NCBI GenBank assembly: GCA_009377865.1
Contig: WHTH01000029.1
Span: 1 to 47,886, forward strand
Source: Pseudonocardiaceae bacterium
GTDB lineage: Bacteria > Actinomycetota > Actinomycetes > Mycobacteriales > Pseudonocardiaceae
DNA length: 47,886 nt
Reading direction: 5' to 3'
Made by a program: the position numbers and the translations under genes. The notes under the pieces were generated by a model that ran no database searches, was not told the origin of the DNA, and worked only from the letters and a program-made list of their open reading frames with translations. Below, one piece after another: positions 27,068-35,281 of the stretch (within the stretch, counting starts at the first letter, position 1; every line of letters starts with the position of its first letter).

Positions 27068-27643
27068 TCAGGACTCGGACGGTATCTGCTGCGCAAGCAC
27101 CGGCTGCCCGTCCACGTAATCCTTCCACGGCATTGCCTGATGCAGCGCTGCGTCACGCCAGCGGCAGGCGTCCACGATCCGCTCCGGGTCGCGGATCCGC
27201 TCGGTGCCCAACCACCAGCCGTCGGCGTCATAGTTTTGGTCGTAGAGTTCGTGCGAGTCGAACAGCCAGTAGTCGTGCTGCGGCACGTCCATCGGCCAGT
27301 GCCCGCGCTCGCGTACCGGGATTATCCGGATGTCCTCCCCTGCCTCGACGTTCGGTGCGTACCCCGCCAGCTCGAACTGGATGTAGTCGCTCAGTGGCTC
27401 CGTCACCACGTGCACCCGCTGCATGATTCGCCCCGCTTGTGCGTTCGCGCGGATCATCTGCGTCCACGCCCGCAGCTCCGGTGTCACCGAGATCGACTGG
27501 CCAGCTCGCCAGGCAACGAAGGCTTCCTCTTCACCCGAGTTGCCGTAGTTTTGGAGTGTCTCCAGCCGGAACACGCTGTACCGGTACTGAACGAACTTGT
27601 CGACGAACTCCGGTGCGCCCGGCGGGATCAGGTCTGCTGTCAC
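27068..27643 (-). CDS. DUF6879-like protein
   Basis: The 191-residue soluble protein contains KFVQYRYSVFRLETLQNYGN, RAGQSISVTPELRAWTQMI, HVVTEPLSDYIQFELAGYAPN and PQHDYWLFDSHELYDQNYDADG. This is the pattern of DUF6879 proteins, which sit next to XRE-DUF5753 regulators in many actinobacteria; their biochemical role is unknown. The GTG at 27643 has GGAGGG 8 bases upstream and overlaps the end of the small gene before it, so the three genes form one transcript. Confidence 0.78.
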   Translation of the reverse strand: MTADLIPPGAPEFVDKFVQYRYSVFRLETLQNYGNSGEEEAFVAWRAGQSISVTPELRAWTQMIRANAQAGRIMQRVHVVTEPLSDYIQFELAGYAPNVEAGEDIRIIPVRERGHWPMDVPQHDYWLFDSHELYDQNYDADGWWLGTERIRDPERIVDACRWRDAALHQAMPWKDYVDGQPVLAQQIPSES

Positions 27644-27857
27644 CGGTGACCCTCCTGGTAGCGGCGCACCGCCTCGATGACGATCTCGGGCTTGATGAAC
27701 ACCACTCCCTCGCCGGGCAGCAGGTTCTCCACGTTGCCCAGGGTGTCTGCGTCAGCCTTGACCCCTGGACACCGAACATGCCGTTCGTGGCTAGGTACAT
27801 GGTCTGGCAGCCACCTCCGATGCTGTCCGCATCCTTCGCCAGCTTCTCTAGGTACAT
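27640..27857 (-). pseudogene. Small conserved actinobacterial protein (about 70 residues), frameshifted
   Basis: ATG 27857, after a strong GGGAGG, opens MYLEKLAKDADSIGGGCQTM, YLATNGMFGVQG. The continuation VKADADTLGNVENLLPGEGV and VFIKPEIVIEAVRRYQEGHR to the stop at 27640 is in another frame. The switch falls at the four-C run (GGGG in the gene) near 27762-27769. One extra G would give a continuous protein of about 72 residues of a type often found beside DUF6879/XRE genes. This is either a real inactivation or a homopolymer error. Confidence 0.65.
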
Positions 27858-28111
27858 GAGTGATCCTCCCGTCATTCAGGTCATGCGAAGGAGCCATCGT
27901 CCGGGTCCGGGCTCGAACCTGCCCAGCACACCATCACGACAGACCTATTCGTGGATAGTACACCTTGTATTTCGGATGAGTCACGGATAGCCTCGTGGTG
28001 AGCGCCGGGACCGCCCGACCTCAGGCGGCCCCGTTGATGCCTTCCATTCGTCCGCAGGGCCGCCACATCCAGGGGAAGCCCAGCGCCCGAGCCCACTGAG
28101 GAGCACAGCCG
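27858..28111. promoter_or_regulatory. Divergent promoter region of the regulator unit and the graspetide-side unit
   Basis: This 254-base gap separates the minus-strand unit (small gene, DUF6879, XRE) from the plus-strand unit that leads to tgmABC. An AT-richer island at about 27950-27990 contains the short dyad TACA-CCT-TGTA and two GGATAG direct repeats (GTGGATAG and ACGGATAG) about 30 bases apart. These are the likely promoter and operator elements, possibly for the XRE protein. No -10/-35 pair can be assigned with confidence. Confidence 0.4.
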
Positions 28112-28771
28112 ATGGTCGAGCTCGCGACTCGCATGCTGGTGCGCGATGGCCACAAGGTCGGTAGCGTAACCGGCCGCGTCGTGCATCTGGCGATGGTGCC
28201 CGACGGTGGCGAGCCGACGGTTGGGGTGGTCGTCGGCACCGTGTGCGGGACGCTGCTGGCGTTGGAGCAGCTCGAGATCGTTGCACCGGGGGTCGGGATG
28301 CCCTGCACGCGATGCCTGCTGCACCAGGACGGCACGCCGCCGCCGGCATCCCCCGCGGCCGCGAGCTACCAAAAGTGGGGCTGGCCGGTAACGGTCTCCG
28401 GGGCTCAGGTGCTACTCACCCTCGGCGCCGACGCGGCGGCGCTGGTCCTGCCGAGGAGCCTGGCCGAGGCTGTCACACCGATCCTGGCTGCCCGCGACCG
28501 CGCCGCGCCCGTGCTGACCCATCCCGGCGCACCCGATCATCGGGTACTGCTCGCCGGTGAGCCCTACGGGGTGCCGTTGCCGTGGCCGGCAGGCGTTGCC
28601 CCCGTCACCGGAGTGGTGCCGCTACCGCCCAGCGCCACCCCGCTGGGGCCGATCCACTGGTACGAGCCACCCCATGACCCCGAGCTGCGGGCCTGCCGGG
28701 AGATCGACATCTTCGGAGCGGTGCGAACCACGTTGCGCGCGGCGGCCCACGCCCAGGGCAGCCGGTCGTGA
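28112..28771 (+). CDS. Hypothetical protein
   Basis: I do not recognise a family. The 219-residue protein has good start signals (GAGGAG 10 bases before the ATG). It shows a CxxC pair in GMPCTRCLLHQDG (about 66-78), a Pro/Ala-rich link, then SGAQVLLTLGADAAALVLPRS and a conserved-looking end with PLGPIHWYEPPHDPELRACREID. It is first in a plus-strand series leading to the graspetide genes and overlaps the next small gene by 4 bases. It has no signal peptide or membrane segment. Confidence 0.65.
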   Translation: MVELATRMLVRDGHKVGSVTGRVVHLAMVPDGGEPTVGVVVGTVCGTLLALEQLEIVAPGVGMPCTRCLLHQDGTPPPASPAAASYQKWGWPVTVSGAQVLLTLGADAAALVLPRSLAEAVTPILAARDRAAPVLTHPGAPDHRVLLAGEPYGVPLPWPAGVAPVTGVVPLPPSATPLGPIHWYEPPHDPELRACREIDIFGAVRTTLRAAAHAQGSRS

Positions 28772-29024
28772 ACCGCACCGGCAAGACGACCACGACCACG
28801 CCTGTCGGTTGGGTGTTCCTCGACGTCGGCTACACGATTCGCTGGCGCCGCAGCGACCCAGCCGCCCACGTGCTGAGTGGATCGGATCGCAACCGGACAA
28901 CCACGGGATGGCGGGTGTGGTCGACGCGATTCCGGTGCCGTCATCGGGGTGGACGGACCTCGTCGAGATCCGAAAGGTCGGGCAGCAGCGGGTACGGCAG
29001 CAACGCGAGCGGCGGGGTGCATGA
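28768..29024 (+). pseudogene. Small hypothetical protein, frameshifted
   Basis: GTG 28768 overlaps the upstream stop (GTGA) and encodes TTTTTPVGWVFLDVGYTI, RWRRSDPAAHVLSGSD. The plausible continuation DNHGMAGVVDAIPVPSSGWT, DLVEIRKVGQQRVRQQRERR to the stop at 29024 is one base out of frame, with the switch near 28880-28895. A one-base indel would restore a protein of about 85 residues. The family is not recognised. It sits immediately upstream of the graspetide precursor gene. Confidence 0.55.
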
Positions 29025-29059
29025 CGCTCCCCGTCGATTCCCCGGTAAGGAGGATGATC

Positions 29060-29299
29060 GTGAATTCCAGCGTGCAGGTCGAACCATTCGGTCTGACCTT
29101 CCGTGTTCCGGTACCACCCTCGGCAGTACCCAGCGAGGCGGTCCGGGCAGCGGTGTATGACCAGCAGCGCCAGGTGGCGCTGTTCAATGGTCGGCCACTA
29201 TCGGAGCTGACCGCGCAGGAGCGGATGGACTCGTCGAGCCCGACCGAGACGGACGGGAAAGACCCGATCTCGGTGGACACCGACCCGGTATACGACTGA
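29060..29299 (+). CDS. tgmA: Graspetide (ATP-grasp-modified RiPP) precursor peptide
   Basis: The 79-residue peptide starts at GTG 29060, six bases after AAGGAGG; the ATG at 29054 touches the Shine-Dalgarno and is unlikely. The leader contains EPFGLTFRVPVP and AAVYDQQRQVALFNGRPLSE, typical of ATP-grasp-targeted precursors. The C-terminal core from about Met56 is rich in hydroxyl and acidic residues (SSSPTETDGKD, SVDTDPVYD), which serve as acceptors and donors for ester/amide rings. Asp65-Gly66 is the obvious site for the methyltransferase. It overlaps tgmB by one base (TGATG). Confidence 0.87.
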   Translation: MNSSVQVEPFGLTFRVPVPPSAVPSEAVRAAVYDQQRQVALFNGRPLSELTAQERMDSSSPTETDGKDPISVDTDPVYD

Positions 29300-30273
29300 T
29301 GGTAGGAGTCGGTCGTCCACGGGTTCTGGTGCTCACGGCGCCCGTGGACCCCACCGCGGACATGGTGCTCAGCCACCTGCGCAGCAACGCGATTCCGTTC
29401 CTGCGGTTGGACGCCGCGCAGTTTCCCACCGAAGTCACCCTCACCGGCGAGGTCGGACAGCACTCTCGGTGGCGTGCCGCGCTGAACGGGGTGTCGCTGG
29501 ATGACGTGGAGACCGTCTACTACCGGCGGCCGGGGCGGTTCGCGTTCGACGCATCGATACCTCTCGACGTGATCGGTTGGTGCGAGGGGCAGGCCCGCTT
29601 CGGGTTCTGGGGCGTGCTGGAGTCCCTGCCCGCTACCTGGATCAATGCGCCCGGCAGTGTCCACCGGGCAGAGTACAAGCCCCGACAACTCGCGCACGCT
29701 ACCGCGGCAGGTCTGACGGTGCCGCCGACCCTGGTCACCAACGATCCGCAGGCCGTGGCCGACTTCGCCGCACGCCAGCCCGACGGGATCGTCACCAAGA
29801 CGCTGTATTCGCGGATGCCTCGCACCGAGGACGGGGGGCTGTCCGGTGTGGTCTACACCAGCGACGTGCCACCGGGCCGGTATCGTGACCCCTCCATTGC
29901 CGCGACCGCACACCTGTTCCAAGCCAAACTCGTGAAGACAGCCGATCTGCGGGTGACCGTCGTCGGTGACGACGTGTTCGCCACCGAGATCAACAATCCG
30001 GGTGAGCTGGATTGGCGCCGCAGCCACGACAATGTCGAATACCGGCCCTGTGAACTACCCGACACCGTAGTGGCAGGTGTTCATCGGCTGATGCGCTCGC
30101 TCGGTCTTGTCTTCGGGGCCTTGGACTTCGTCCTCACCGACCAGGGACACCAGTTCATCGAAATCAACCCGAACGGGCAGTGGGGATGGATCGAACACCT
30201 GACCGGGCAACCCATTTCCCGTGCCCTGGCGACCGCATTGAAAGGGACAGCGTTGACAGGGACAGCGGCGTGA
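29299..30273 (+). CDS. tgmB: ATP-grasp ribosomal peptide maturase (graspetide synthetase)
   Basis: The 324-residue ligase phosphorylates acidic side chains of the precursor core and joins them to Thr/Ser/Lys side chains as macrolactones or macrolactams. Features are PRVLVLTAPVDPTADMV at the N-terminus, a DDVETVYYRRPGRF segment, NAPGSVHRAEYKPRQLAHA, DLRVTVVGDDVFATEINN, and the ATP/metal-binding end LDFVLTDQGHQFIEINPNGQ followed by WGWIEHLTG. This is the TgmB family of actinobacteria. It is coupled to tgmA and tgmC by overlaps at both ends. Confidence 0.92.
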   Translation: MVGVGRPRVLVLTAPVDPTADMVLSHLRSNAIPFLRLDAAQFPTEVTLTGEVGQHSRWRAALNGVSLDDVETVYYRRPGRFAFDASIPLDVIGWCEGQARFGFWGVLESLPATWINAPGSVHRAEYKPRQLAHATAAGLTVPPTLVTNDPQAVADFAARQPDGIVTKTLYSRMPRTEDGGLSGVVYTSDVPPGRYRDPSIAATAHLFQAKLVKTADLRVTVVGDDVFATEINNPGELDWRRSHDNVEYRPCELPDTVVAGVHRLMRSLGLVFGALDFVLTDQGHQFIEINPNGQWGWIEHLTGQPISRALATALKGTALTGTAA

Positions 30274-31367
30274 CCGACACCACCACCGACTCCGACCAGA
30301 CCCGCGCGCTGCGTCGCGAGATGGTCACCGCTCTGGTCAACGACGGCACGCTGGCCGACGACCGCTGGCGCGATGCTTTCCTCACGGTGCCCCGGCACGT
30401 GCTGGTACCGGCCTACTACCAGGCAGGCGCGCACATCGACTGCGACATGGACCGGCAGCGTTGGTTGGAGCTAATCTACTCCGACACCACGCTCGTGACC
30501 CAGCGCCGACCCGACGCGGTTACCTCCTCGGGCACCATGCCCAGCCTGGTCGCGATGATGCTGCAGGCACTCGAGGTGCAGGATGGCCATCGGGTGTTGC
30601 AGGTGGGTACCGGCACCGGCTACACCGCCGCCCTGCTGTGCGAGTGGCTCGGCTCCGCGCAGGTGACCAGCATCGACGTCGACGCCGACCTCACCGCCGC
30701 AGCCCGGAATCGGTTGCGGCGCTGCGGCTACACCCCGACCGTGCTCACCGCCGACGGCGCCCACGGTGACCCCGAACGCACTCCCTACGACCGGATCATC
30801 GCCACCTTCGCGGTGGCCAGCATCCCGCCCGCCTGGATCGACCAAACCCGGCCCGGAGGCATCGTGCTGGCCCCGGTGTTCTCCGGCCTGGCCAAACTCA
30901 CCGTCACCAGCCAGGGCCACGCCCAGGGTCGATTCATCGGGCCGGGCTATTTCATGCGCCACCGCGCCACCCCGGATGCGCAAACGGACGGGGAGTCGGT
31001 GGCCGAGGCCAACGAGCGACACTGGCCCCAGCGCACCACAGAGTTGCCCGCCAGCGTCTACTACGACAGCGACTTCCGCTTCATGCTCGACCTCACCATG
31101 CCCCGACTCAGCCACGGGAATCCAGGCGGCGCCCGGAACGACCTGATCCTGCACGCGCCGGACGGATCACACGCCCACGTCGACGCCGAAGGCGCCCTCA
31201 CCCAATCGGGACCGCGCCGGCTCTGGGACGACATCGAGGCGATCCACCAGACGTGGCGCTGCCTCGGCGCCCCACCGCGCGAGCGCTTCGGCCTCACCGT
31301 CACGCCCCAGCACCAGACGATCTGGCTGGACACCCCCGACAGCGACCACCAGTGGCAAGTGGGATGA
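30270..31367 (+). CDS. tgmC: Graspetide-associated protein-L-isoaspartate O-methyltransferase homolog
   Basis: The 365-residue protein has a PIMT-like core: FLTVPRHVLVPAYYQ, SSGTMPSLVAMMLQAL and the SAM motif VLQVGTGTGYTAALL. A C-terminal extension of about 150 residues follows, characteristic of RiPP-associated members. In characterised graspetide pathways such enzymes methylate one core Asp, giving an aspartimide and then isoAsp, rather than repairing proteins. GTG 30270 overlaps the tgmB stop (GTGA), making tgmABC one translational unit of 2.3 kb. Confidence 0.9.
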   Translation: MTDTTTDSDQTRALRREMVTALVNDGTLADDRWRDAFLTVPRHVLVPAYYQAGAHIDCDMDRQRWLELIYSDTTLVTQRRPDAVTSSGTMPSLVAMMLQALEVQDGHRVLQVGTGTGYTAALLCEWLGSAQVTSIDVDADLTAAARNRLRRCGYTPTVLTADGAHGDPERTPYDRIIATFAVASIPPAWIDQTRPGGIVLAPVFSGLAKLTVTSQGHAQGRFIGPGYFMRHRATPDAQTDGESVAEANERHWPQRTTELPASVYYDSDFRFMLDLTMPRLSHGNPGGARNDLILHAPDGSHAHVDAEGALTQSGPRRLWDDIEAIHQTWRCLGAPPRERFGLTVTPQHQTIWLDTPDSDHQWQVG

Positions 31368-31511
31368 CGTCACAGCCGGACGGTCCCGACGACGTTCGCA
31401 GGAGCACGACAACGAGTTGTCACAGGAGCGTGCCTGTTGGCTCCCATCGGTGCCCCGCAGCGCTAGGGTTGCGTGCGTCACCGCGACGGCACCGACGAGG
31501 GGAGCAGGGCA

Positions 31512-31769
31512 GTGGCACATCCGGAGCCGTCGGCGCGCAGCGCCGAGCAGATCGCTGAAGAGCAGGCGATGGCGGAGGTCTCGGACGTGCTGCTGAACCT
31601 CGAGCACACGCTGGCCCGCGCCAAGAAGGCGCGCAAGCGGCTCGCGTCCGGGGTCGAGGGACACAACGCCCGGCTTGCGCTCGACGATGCCGTGAAGTCG
31701 CTCGAGGTGGCTCGCAAGCGGTTGCAGCAGGACGCCTACTTCGCCGGCGACGATCTTCGGCTGATCTGA
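31512..31769 (+). CDS. Small coiled-coil hypothetical protein
   Basis: The 85-residue protein from GTG 31512 (GAGGGGAGCAGGGC upstream) is predicted to be helical and highly charged: SAEQIAEEQAMAEVSDVLLN, LEHTLARAKKARKRLAS, LALDDAVKSLEVARKRLQQ. It has no cysteine or membrane segment. It lies 6 bases before nrnA and appears to belong to the core operon that resumes after the inserted block, with a TAGGGT-like promoter element near 31463. No function is known to me. Confidence 0.7.
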   Translation: MAHPEPSARSAEQIAEEQAMAEVSDVLLNLEHTLARAKKARKRLASGVEGHNARLALDDAVKSLEVARKRLQQDAYFAGDDLRLI

Positions 31770-31774
31770 CCCGG

Positions 31775-32818
31775 ATGCCCAGCGGTCAGGACCTCCGGGC
31801 GGCACCCGTGTCGACGACCAGTGGCGGCGCTCCCAAGCGCAGTCCCGCGGATGTGCGGGACGCGGCGCGGTTGCTGCGCGCCGCGCAGGACGTCACGCTG
31901 GTGGCGCACGTCAACCCCGACGCCGACGCGCTGGGCAGTGCGCTGGCGCTCGGGCTGGCGCTGCAGCGGCGCGGCACGACGGTACGGGTGACGTTCGCAT
32001 CACCGGCACAGGCACCAGAGCCGCTGCGGGCGCTCGACGTCGCCGGTCTGCTGGTGGCACCGGAACAGGTGCCTGCCTCGCCCGAACTGCTGATCGCGCT
32101 GGACACCGCCGATCCGGGACGGCTCGGTTCGCTCGCCGACCGGCTCGCCACGGCAACCGCGGTGCTGGTCATCGACCATCACGCCACCAACGGCCGGTTC
32201 GGCACCCACAATCTCGTCGACCAGACGGCCGAGGCCACCACGGTGCTGGTGCTCGAGCTGCTCGACGAGCTCGGCGTGGAGCTCGACGAGCCGGTCGCTC
32301 GGTGCCTGTACGCGGGCCTGGTCACCGACACGAGCTGCTTCCGGCGTGGTGACGCTGACACCCACGGTATCGCGGCCCGGCTACTTACCGCCGGCGTCGA
32401 TCCGACGGCCACCACGCGGGCGCTGCTCGACACCCACTCCTTCGGCTGGCTCGGGATGCTCGGTGCGGTGCTGGGGCGCGCCCGACTGGAGCCCGACGCG
32501 GCACAGGGGCTCGGGTTGGTGCACGCGACGATCCGGTTGGCTGACTCCGCCGGGCTGGCCGGCGACGAGCTCGAGAGCGTCATCGACGTGGTACGCACCA
32601 CCGCCGAGGCCGAGGTGGCCGCCGTGCTCAAGGAGGTCGCCCCCGAGCAGTGGGCCGTCTCGCTGCGCGCCAAGCAGCACCTCGACGTCGCCGCGGCCGC
32701 CGCCGAGCTGGGCGGGGGCGGGCACCGTCTCGCCGCGGGCTACTCCGCTGCCGGACCCGTCGACGACGTACTGGCCGGCTTGCGGGCAGCAGTGGACCGT
32801 GCCCCGGCACCGGGCTGA
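31775..32818 (+). CDS. nrnA: Bifunctional oligoribonuclease / pAp phosphatase NrnA (DHH family)
   Basis: NrnA degrades nano-RNAs and dephosphorylates pAp or cyclic dinucleotide products. The 347-residue protein has AHVNPDADALGSALAL, ALDTADPGRLG, VIDHHATNGRFG (DHH motif), LVTDTSCFRRGDA and the DHHA1 end ELGGGGHRLAAGYS with its GGGGH. Its position after rbfA and before truB agrees with mycobacterial order. An internal start at GTG 31808 would remove 11 residues. Confidence 0.92.
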   Translation: MPSGQDLRAAPVSTTSGGAPKRSPADVRDAARLLRAAQDVTLVAHVNPDADALGSALALGLALQRRGTTVRVTFASPAQAPEPLRALDVAGLLVAPEQVPASPELLIALDTADPGRLGSLADRLATATAVLVIDHHATNGRFGTHNLVDQTAEATTVLVLELLDELGVELDEPVARCLYAGLVTDTSCFRRGDADTHGIAARLLTAGVDPTATTRALLDTHSFGWLGMLGAVLGRARLEPDAAQGLGLVHATIRLADSAGLAGDELESVIDVVRTTAEAEVAAVLKEVAPEQWAVSLRAKQHLDVAAAAAELGGGGHRLAAGYSAAGPVDDVLAGLRAAVDRAPAPG

Positions 32819-32873
32819 CCGAGCCGTTGTACCGGGCGGTCCACCGGTGCGGTGCGGACCTGAAGCAGGCAGG

Positions 32874-33773
32874 ATGCCGCGCGTGCAGCCCGGACTCGTC
32901 GTCGTGGACAAGCCGGCCGGGATGACCTCCCACGATGTGGTCTCCCGGCTACGGCGGCTGTTGCGCACCCGGCGGATCGGGCACGCGGGCACGCTCGATC
33001 CGATGGCCACGGGGGTGCTCGTCTGCGGGGTGGCGCGGGCCACGAAGCTGCTCGGGCACCTGGCGCTGGACACCAAGGCCTACCTCGCAACGATCCGGCT
33101 CGGCGTCTCGACCAGCACCGACGATGCCGAGGGGGAGCCGACCGGCGGCGCGGACGCGTCGGCGGTGGCGGAGGCGGAGGTCCGCACCGCGATCGCTGCG
33201 CTGTCCGGGGACCTCGAGCAGGTGCCCAGCGCGGTGAGCGCCGTGAAGGTGGCCGGTAAGCGTGCCTACCAGCTCGCGCGCGAGGGCGAGGCGGTCGAGC
33301 TCGCGCCGCGCCCGGTCACCGTCACCCGGTTCGACCTGCTGGCCACCCGCCGCGGCGGTGACGTCAGCGGGGTCAGTGACCTCGAGGTATTCGTGGAGTG
33401 CTCCACCGGCACCTACGTGCGCGCGCTGGCCCGTGACCTCGGCGGTGCACTCGGCGTCGGTGGCCACCTCACCGCGCTGCGGCGTACCCGCGTCGGGCCG
33501 TTCGGCCTCGCCGAGGCCCGCACCCTCGACGAGCTCGCCGCGGACCCGGCACTGTCGCTGGACCTCGATGCCGCGGTCCGCACGGCGTTCCCGGCCCGAG
33601 CGATCGACAGCTCCCAGGCGACGGCGTTGTCGCACGGCAGGTGGCTCGATCCCGCGGGCCTGTCGGGGACCTACGCCGCCGTCGACCCCGATGGCCGGGC
33701 GGTGGCGCTGCTCGCCGAGCACGCAGGCCGCGCGGCCCCCGTGCTGGTGCTGCGCCCCGCCGACGGGTCGTAG
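32874..33773 (+). CDS. truB: tRNA pseudouridine-55 synthase
   Basis: TruB converts U55 in the tRNA T-loop. The 299-residue protein has GLVVVDKPAGMTSHDVVSRL, the catalytic motif GHAGTLDPMATGVL with its essential Asp, KAYLATIRLGVSTSTDDAEG, PSAVSAVKVAGKRAY and CSTGTYVRALARDLGGAL. The C-terminal part is the actinobacterial TruB extension. ATG 32874 is used; GTG 32883 is an alternative. Confidence 0.94.
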   Translation: MPRVQPGLVVVDKPAGMTSHDVVSRLRRLLRTRRIGHAGTLDPMATGVLVCGVARATKLLGHLALDTKAYLATIRLGVSTSTDDAEGEPTGGADASAVAEAEVRTAIAALSGDLEQVPSAVSAVKVAGKRAYQLAREGEAVELAPRPVTVTRFDLLATRRGGDVSGVSDLEVFVECSTGTYVRALARDLGGALGVGGHLTALRRTRVGPFGLAEARTLDELAADPALSLDLDAAVRTAFPARAIDSSQATALSHGRWLDPAGLSGTYAAVDPDGRAVALLAEHAGRAAPVLVLRPADGS

Positions 33774-33784
33774 GCTGCGTACCC

Positions 33785-34708
33785 GTGCAGCGCTGGCGAG
33801 GACTGGACCCGATGCCGGGCGGATGGGGTCGCAGCCTGGTCACGATCGGGGTGTTCGACGGGGTGCACCGGGGCCACGCCCAGCTGATCGGGCGGGCTGT
33901 GCACCGCGCTCGAGAGCTCTCGGTGCCCTCGGTGCTGATGACCTTCGACCCGCACCCGGCCGAGGTGGTGCGTCCCGGCAGCCACCCGGCGCAGCTGACG
34001 ACGCTGCGGCGCCGCGCGGAGCTGGTGGAGCACCTGGGGATCGATGTGTTCTGCGTGCTGCCGTTCACCGTCGAGCTGTCCCGGATGCCGGCGGACGAGT
34101 TCGTGCACGAGCTGCTGGTGGAGCGGCTGCATGTGGCCGCGGTCGTGGTGGGGGAGAACTTCACCTTCGGCCACAAGGCGGCCGGTGACATCGAGCTGCT
34201 GCGCGAGTTGGGCACGCGCTTCGGGTTCACCGCCGAGGGCGCCGGCCTGGTCTCGCAGGGCGACGTCACCTTCTCCTCGACCTACATCCGTTCCTGCATC
34301 GACGCGGGCGACGTGACGGCGGCGGCCGCCGCGCTGGGCCGCCCGCACCGTGTCGAGGGCATTGTGGTCCGGGGCGACCACCGGGGCCGCGACCTCGGTT
34401 ACCCGACAGCGAACCTGTCCACCCCGCGCTACGCCGCCGTCCCCGCCGACGGGGTCTACGCCGGCCGGTTCGTCCACCGCGGCCGGGAGCTGGCCGCTGC
34501 GGTCTCGGTGGGAACCAACCCGACATTCTCCGGCCGGGAGCGCCGCGTCGAGGCGTACGTGCTCGACGTCGACGAGGACCTCTACGGCGAGCAGGTCGCG
34601 CTGGATTTCGTCGCCCGGCTGCGCGGCATGGAGCGGTTCGACTCGATCGAACAACTGCTGGAGCAGATGGAGCGCGACGTGCTGGCCACCCGTGAGGCAC
34701 TGGGTTGA
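33785..34708 (+). CDS. ribF: Bifunctional riboflavin kinase / FAD synthetase
   Basis: RibF makes FMN and FAD. The 307-residue protein has the N-terminal FMN adenylyltransferase ([41 protein letters not shown]) and the C-terminal flavokinase ([38 protein letters not shown]). The GTG at 33785 is 12 bases after the truB stop. The neighbours truB and rpsO are as in other actinobacteria. Confidence 0.94.
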   Translation: MQRWRGLDPMPGGWGRSLVTIGVFDGVHRGHAQLIGRAVHRARELSVPSVLMTFDPHPAEVVRPGSHPAQLTTLRRRAELVEHLGIDVFCVLPFTVELSRMPADEFVHELLVERLHVAAVVVGENFTFGHKAAGDIELLRELGTRFGFTAEGAGLVSQGDVTFSSTYIRSCIDAGDVTAAAAALGRPHRVEGIVVRGDHRGRDLGYPTANLSTPRYAAVPADGVYAGRFVHRGRELAAAVSVGTNPTFSGRERRVEAYVLDVDEDLYGEQVALDFVARLRGMERFDSIEQLLEQMERDVLATREALG

Positions 34709-34836
34709 TGCTGGTAACCTCACAACCGGGTCCGGCTGCAGTCCGTGGTGGCCGGCACCGTCTGCCCCGTCGCGCAGCCCGCGACGTGAACGCCGGGGCC
34801 CGCACGGCACATCTCGCCAGAGGAGACGATCGACCC

Positions 34837-35106
34837 GTGGCGCTGTCCACCGCACAGAAGACCGAGATCCTGTCCGAGTACGGGCTACGCGAGGGGGACA
34901 CCGGTTCCCCGGAGGCGCAGGTCGCCCTGCTCACCAAACGGATCTCCGGCCTCACCGAGCACCTCAAGCAGCACAAGCACGACCACCACTCCCGTCGCGG
35001 CCTGCTGCTGATGGTGGGTCACCGCCGGCGGCTGCTGAAATACGTTGCCAAGCTCGACATCACGCGATACCGGTCACTGATCAACCGGCTCGGCCTGCGC
35101 CGCTGA
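34837..35106 (+). CDS. rpsO: 30S ribosomal protein S15
   Basis: The 89-residue protein has the expected length and the S15 signature: [49 protein letters not shown] and [14 protein letters not shown]15 binds 16S rRNA helices early in 30S assembly. GTG 34837 follows AGAGGAGA. In many bacteria it is co-transcribed with pnp, whose leader follows here. Confidence 0.96.
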   Translation: MALSTAQKTEILSEYGLREGDTGSPEAQVALLTKRISGLTEHLKQHKHDHHSRRGLLLMVGHRRRLLKYVAKLDITRYRSLINRLGLRR

Positions 35107-35281
35107 ACGAACAACCACAGATCGCCGCACGGCCTGCCGCAGCCATCGACGTGGGAACGTCGCACACCGGTCCTCGGTAGTGGCTCCCGGGAGCTTGCGC
35201 CCCCGAGGGCTTCGATCGAAGACCGGTCCTCGTCCCCTCGCCGCCGGGCCGCCCGTGGTCGTGCCGCGAGGAGGAGCAGTC
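35107..35281 (+). promoter_or_regulatory. rpsO-pnp intergenic leader with palindrome and direct repeat
   Basis: The 175-base gap contains the perfect 12-base palindrome CTTCGATCGAAG near 35210-35221 and two ACCGGTCCTCG direct repeats, near 35166 and 35222. It ends in GAGGAGGAG before the TTG start. A structured pnp leader would fit the post-transcriptional autoregulation of polynucleotide phosphorylase known in E. coli, but this is inference. Confidence 0.4.
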
